A stretch of DNA of 38,465 bases from Streptomyces sp. rh34 (GTDB taxonomy: Bacteria; Actinomycetota; Actinomycetes; Streptomycetales; Streptomycetaceae), in the NCBI RefSeq assembly GCF_002551245.1, contig NZ_NTGZ01000042.1:1-38465 (forward strand). Reading direction: 5' to 3'. This document shows positions 38,103 to 38,465 of the stretch, one piece after another. The number at the start of each line of letters is the position of its first letter. The first letter of the stretch is position 1. Below the pieces are notes generated by a model. The model saw only the letters and a list, made by a program, of their open reading frames with translations, ran no database searches and was not told where the DNA came from. A program made the translations under genes and the position numbers.

Positions 38103-38465
38103 TTCAGGCCCGCCGGGGTGCGCCCGCGCACGGCGGCCGAGGTGAGGACGGCCAGTGCGCCGAGGAGGGCGAGCGCGACGGCGGGGGCGAGGACGGCCCA
38201 CGGGGCGCGCTCCGCGTACGGCATGTTCTCCGACAGCATCCGGCCCCACTCCGGGGCCGGGGCCTGCGTGCCGAGGCCGAGGAAGCCGAGGGAGGCGAGG
38301 GCCAGCGCGATGGCCGGGATGCGGAGCAGGGCGTGGCGCACCACCGGCGGCAGGACCCCGGGCAGGACGTGGCGGCGCAGGAGGTGGGCCCGGTCCGCGC
38401 CGAGGGCGACGGCGGCGGCGAGGTGCGGGGCCGCCTTCTCCTGGGCGTACAGGGCGGCGGTGTGG
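38099..38465 (-). CDS. Oligopeptide/dipeptide ABC transporter permease, DppC-like (5' end outside window)
   Basis: The minus-strand frame is open to the window edge, giving about 122 C-terminal residues. It contains an EAA-type loop, AVALGADRAHLLRRHVLPGVLPPVV (G-A-x7-8-H-V-L-P), which contacts the ATPase. Two helices follow, with the family motif LASLGFLGLGTQAPAPEWGRMLSEN that closes DppC/OppC proteins. It would belong to a peptide or nickel importer operon lying beyond the window. Confidence 0.85.
   Translation of the reverse strand, partial: HTAALYAQEKAAPHLAAAVALGADRAHLLRRHVLPGVLPPVVRHALLRIPAIALALASLGFLGLGTQAPAPEWGRMLSENMPYAERAPWAVLAPAVALALLGALAVLTSAAVRGRTPAGLK

Overview
The window is chromosomal DNA of a Streptomyces or a very close relative. 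The evidence is very high G+C with G/C at third codon positions, dense two-strand coding, many GTG starts and ATGA/GTGA start-stop overlaps. It also has a recognisable Streptomyces gene order on the right: cysS, rlmB, a DoxX-domain protein, a nucleotidyltransferase, a small secreted protein, msiK and a tRNA-Thr. From memory this matches the neighbourhood of S. coelicolor SCO4235 to SCO4240; I could not check that here.

Left host segment (1-15277). A partial FAD oxidoreductase is followed by a quinone-oxidoreductase gene preceded by a near-perfect SoxR box. Next come an APH(6)-type kinase, a DAO-family oxidase, and a MarR regulator divergent from an MFS pump with two tandem palindromic operators between them. 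A minus-strand series then reads HicB-like ribbon-helix-helix protein, DUF4097 protein, DrrA/DrrB-type ABC exporter, cytochrome P450, AurF-like diiron oxygenase and FprB-like ferredoxin-NADP reductase. The last two form a tightly coupled redox pair. Several intergenic regions here hold direct or inverted repeats that look like operators.

Integrated element (about 15278-29426, 14.1 kb). A 41-bp direct repeat, the 3' part of tRNA-Thr(UGU), bounds an actinomycete integrative and conjugative element (AICE). The intact tRNA lies at the right end beside a tyrosine integrase; the displaced host tRNA 3' end and its old terminator lie at the left end. The plus-strand half (15586-20954) is a transfer operon: two related small proteins, small spread-like proteins, a four-helix DUF2637/SpdB-like membrane protein and a TraB/FtsK-type DNA translocase. 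The minus-strand half runs from an excisionase-like HTH gene through a DnaB-N/RecA-fold replication ATPase and an iteron array to small proteins. It then has a CopG-like protein and a regulatory trio (67-aa protein, DUF6879, XRE-DUF5753). An XRE repressor divergent from the excisionase precedes the integrase. A 20-bp operator-like sequence occurs both at this repressor's promoter and inside the transfer-operon promoter, suggesting that one KorSA-like repressor controls both halves.

Right host segment (29427-38465). tRNA-Thr, msiK (shared sugar-ABC ATPase), a small secreted protein, a sugar-nucleotidyltransferase, a DoxX-domain protein, rlmB, cysS and an F420/FMN-type PPOX protein. The window ends with an MFS gene that has lost its N-terminal half and overlaps the stop of a DppC-type ABC permease running off the end.

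The most interesting signals are on the element. The hexamer GTGAAC is repeated nine times in the SpdB-like gene in two different codon phases. An iteron array with a hairpin lies next to an unusual replication ATPase. The repressor operator is shared between the two halves, and a pair of 17-bp repeats flanks attP.
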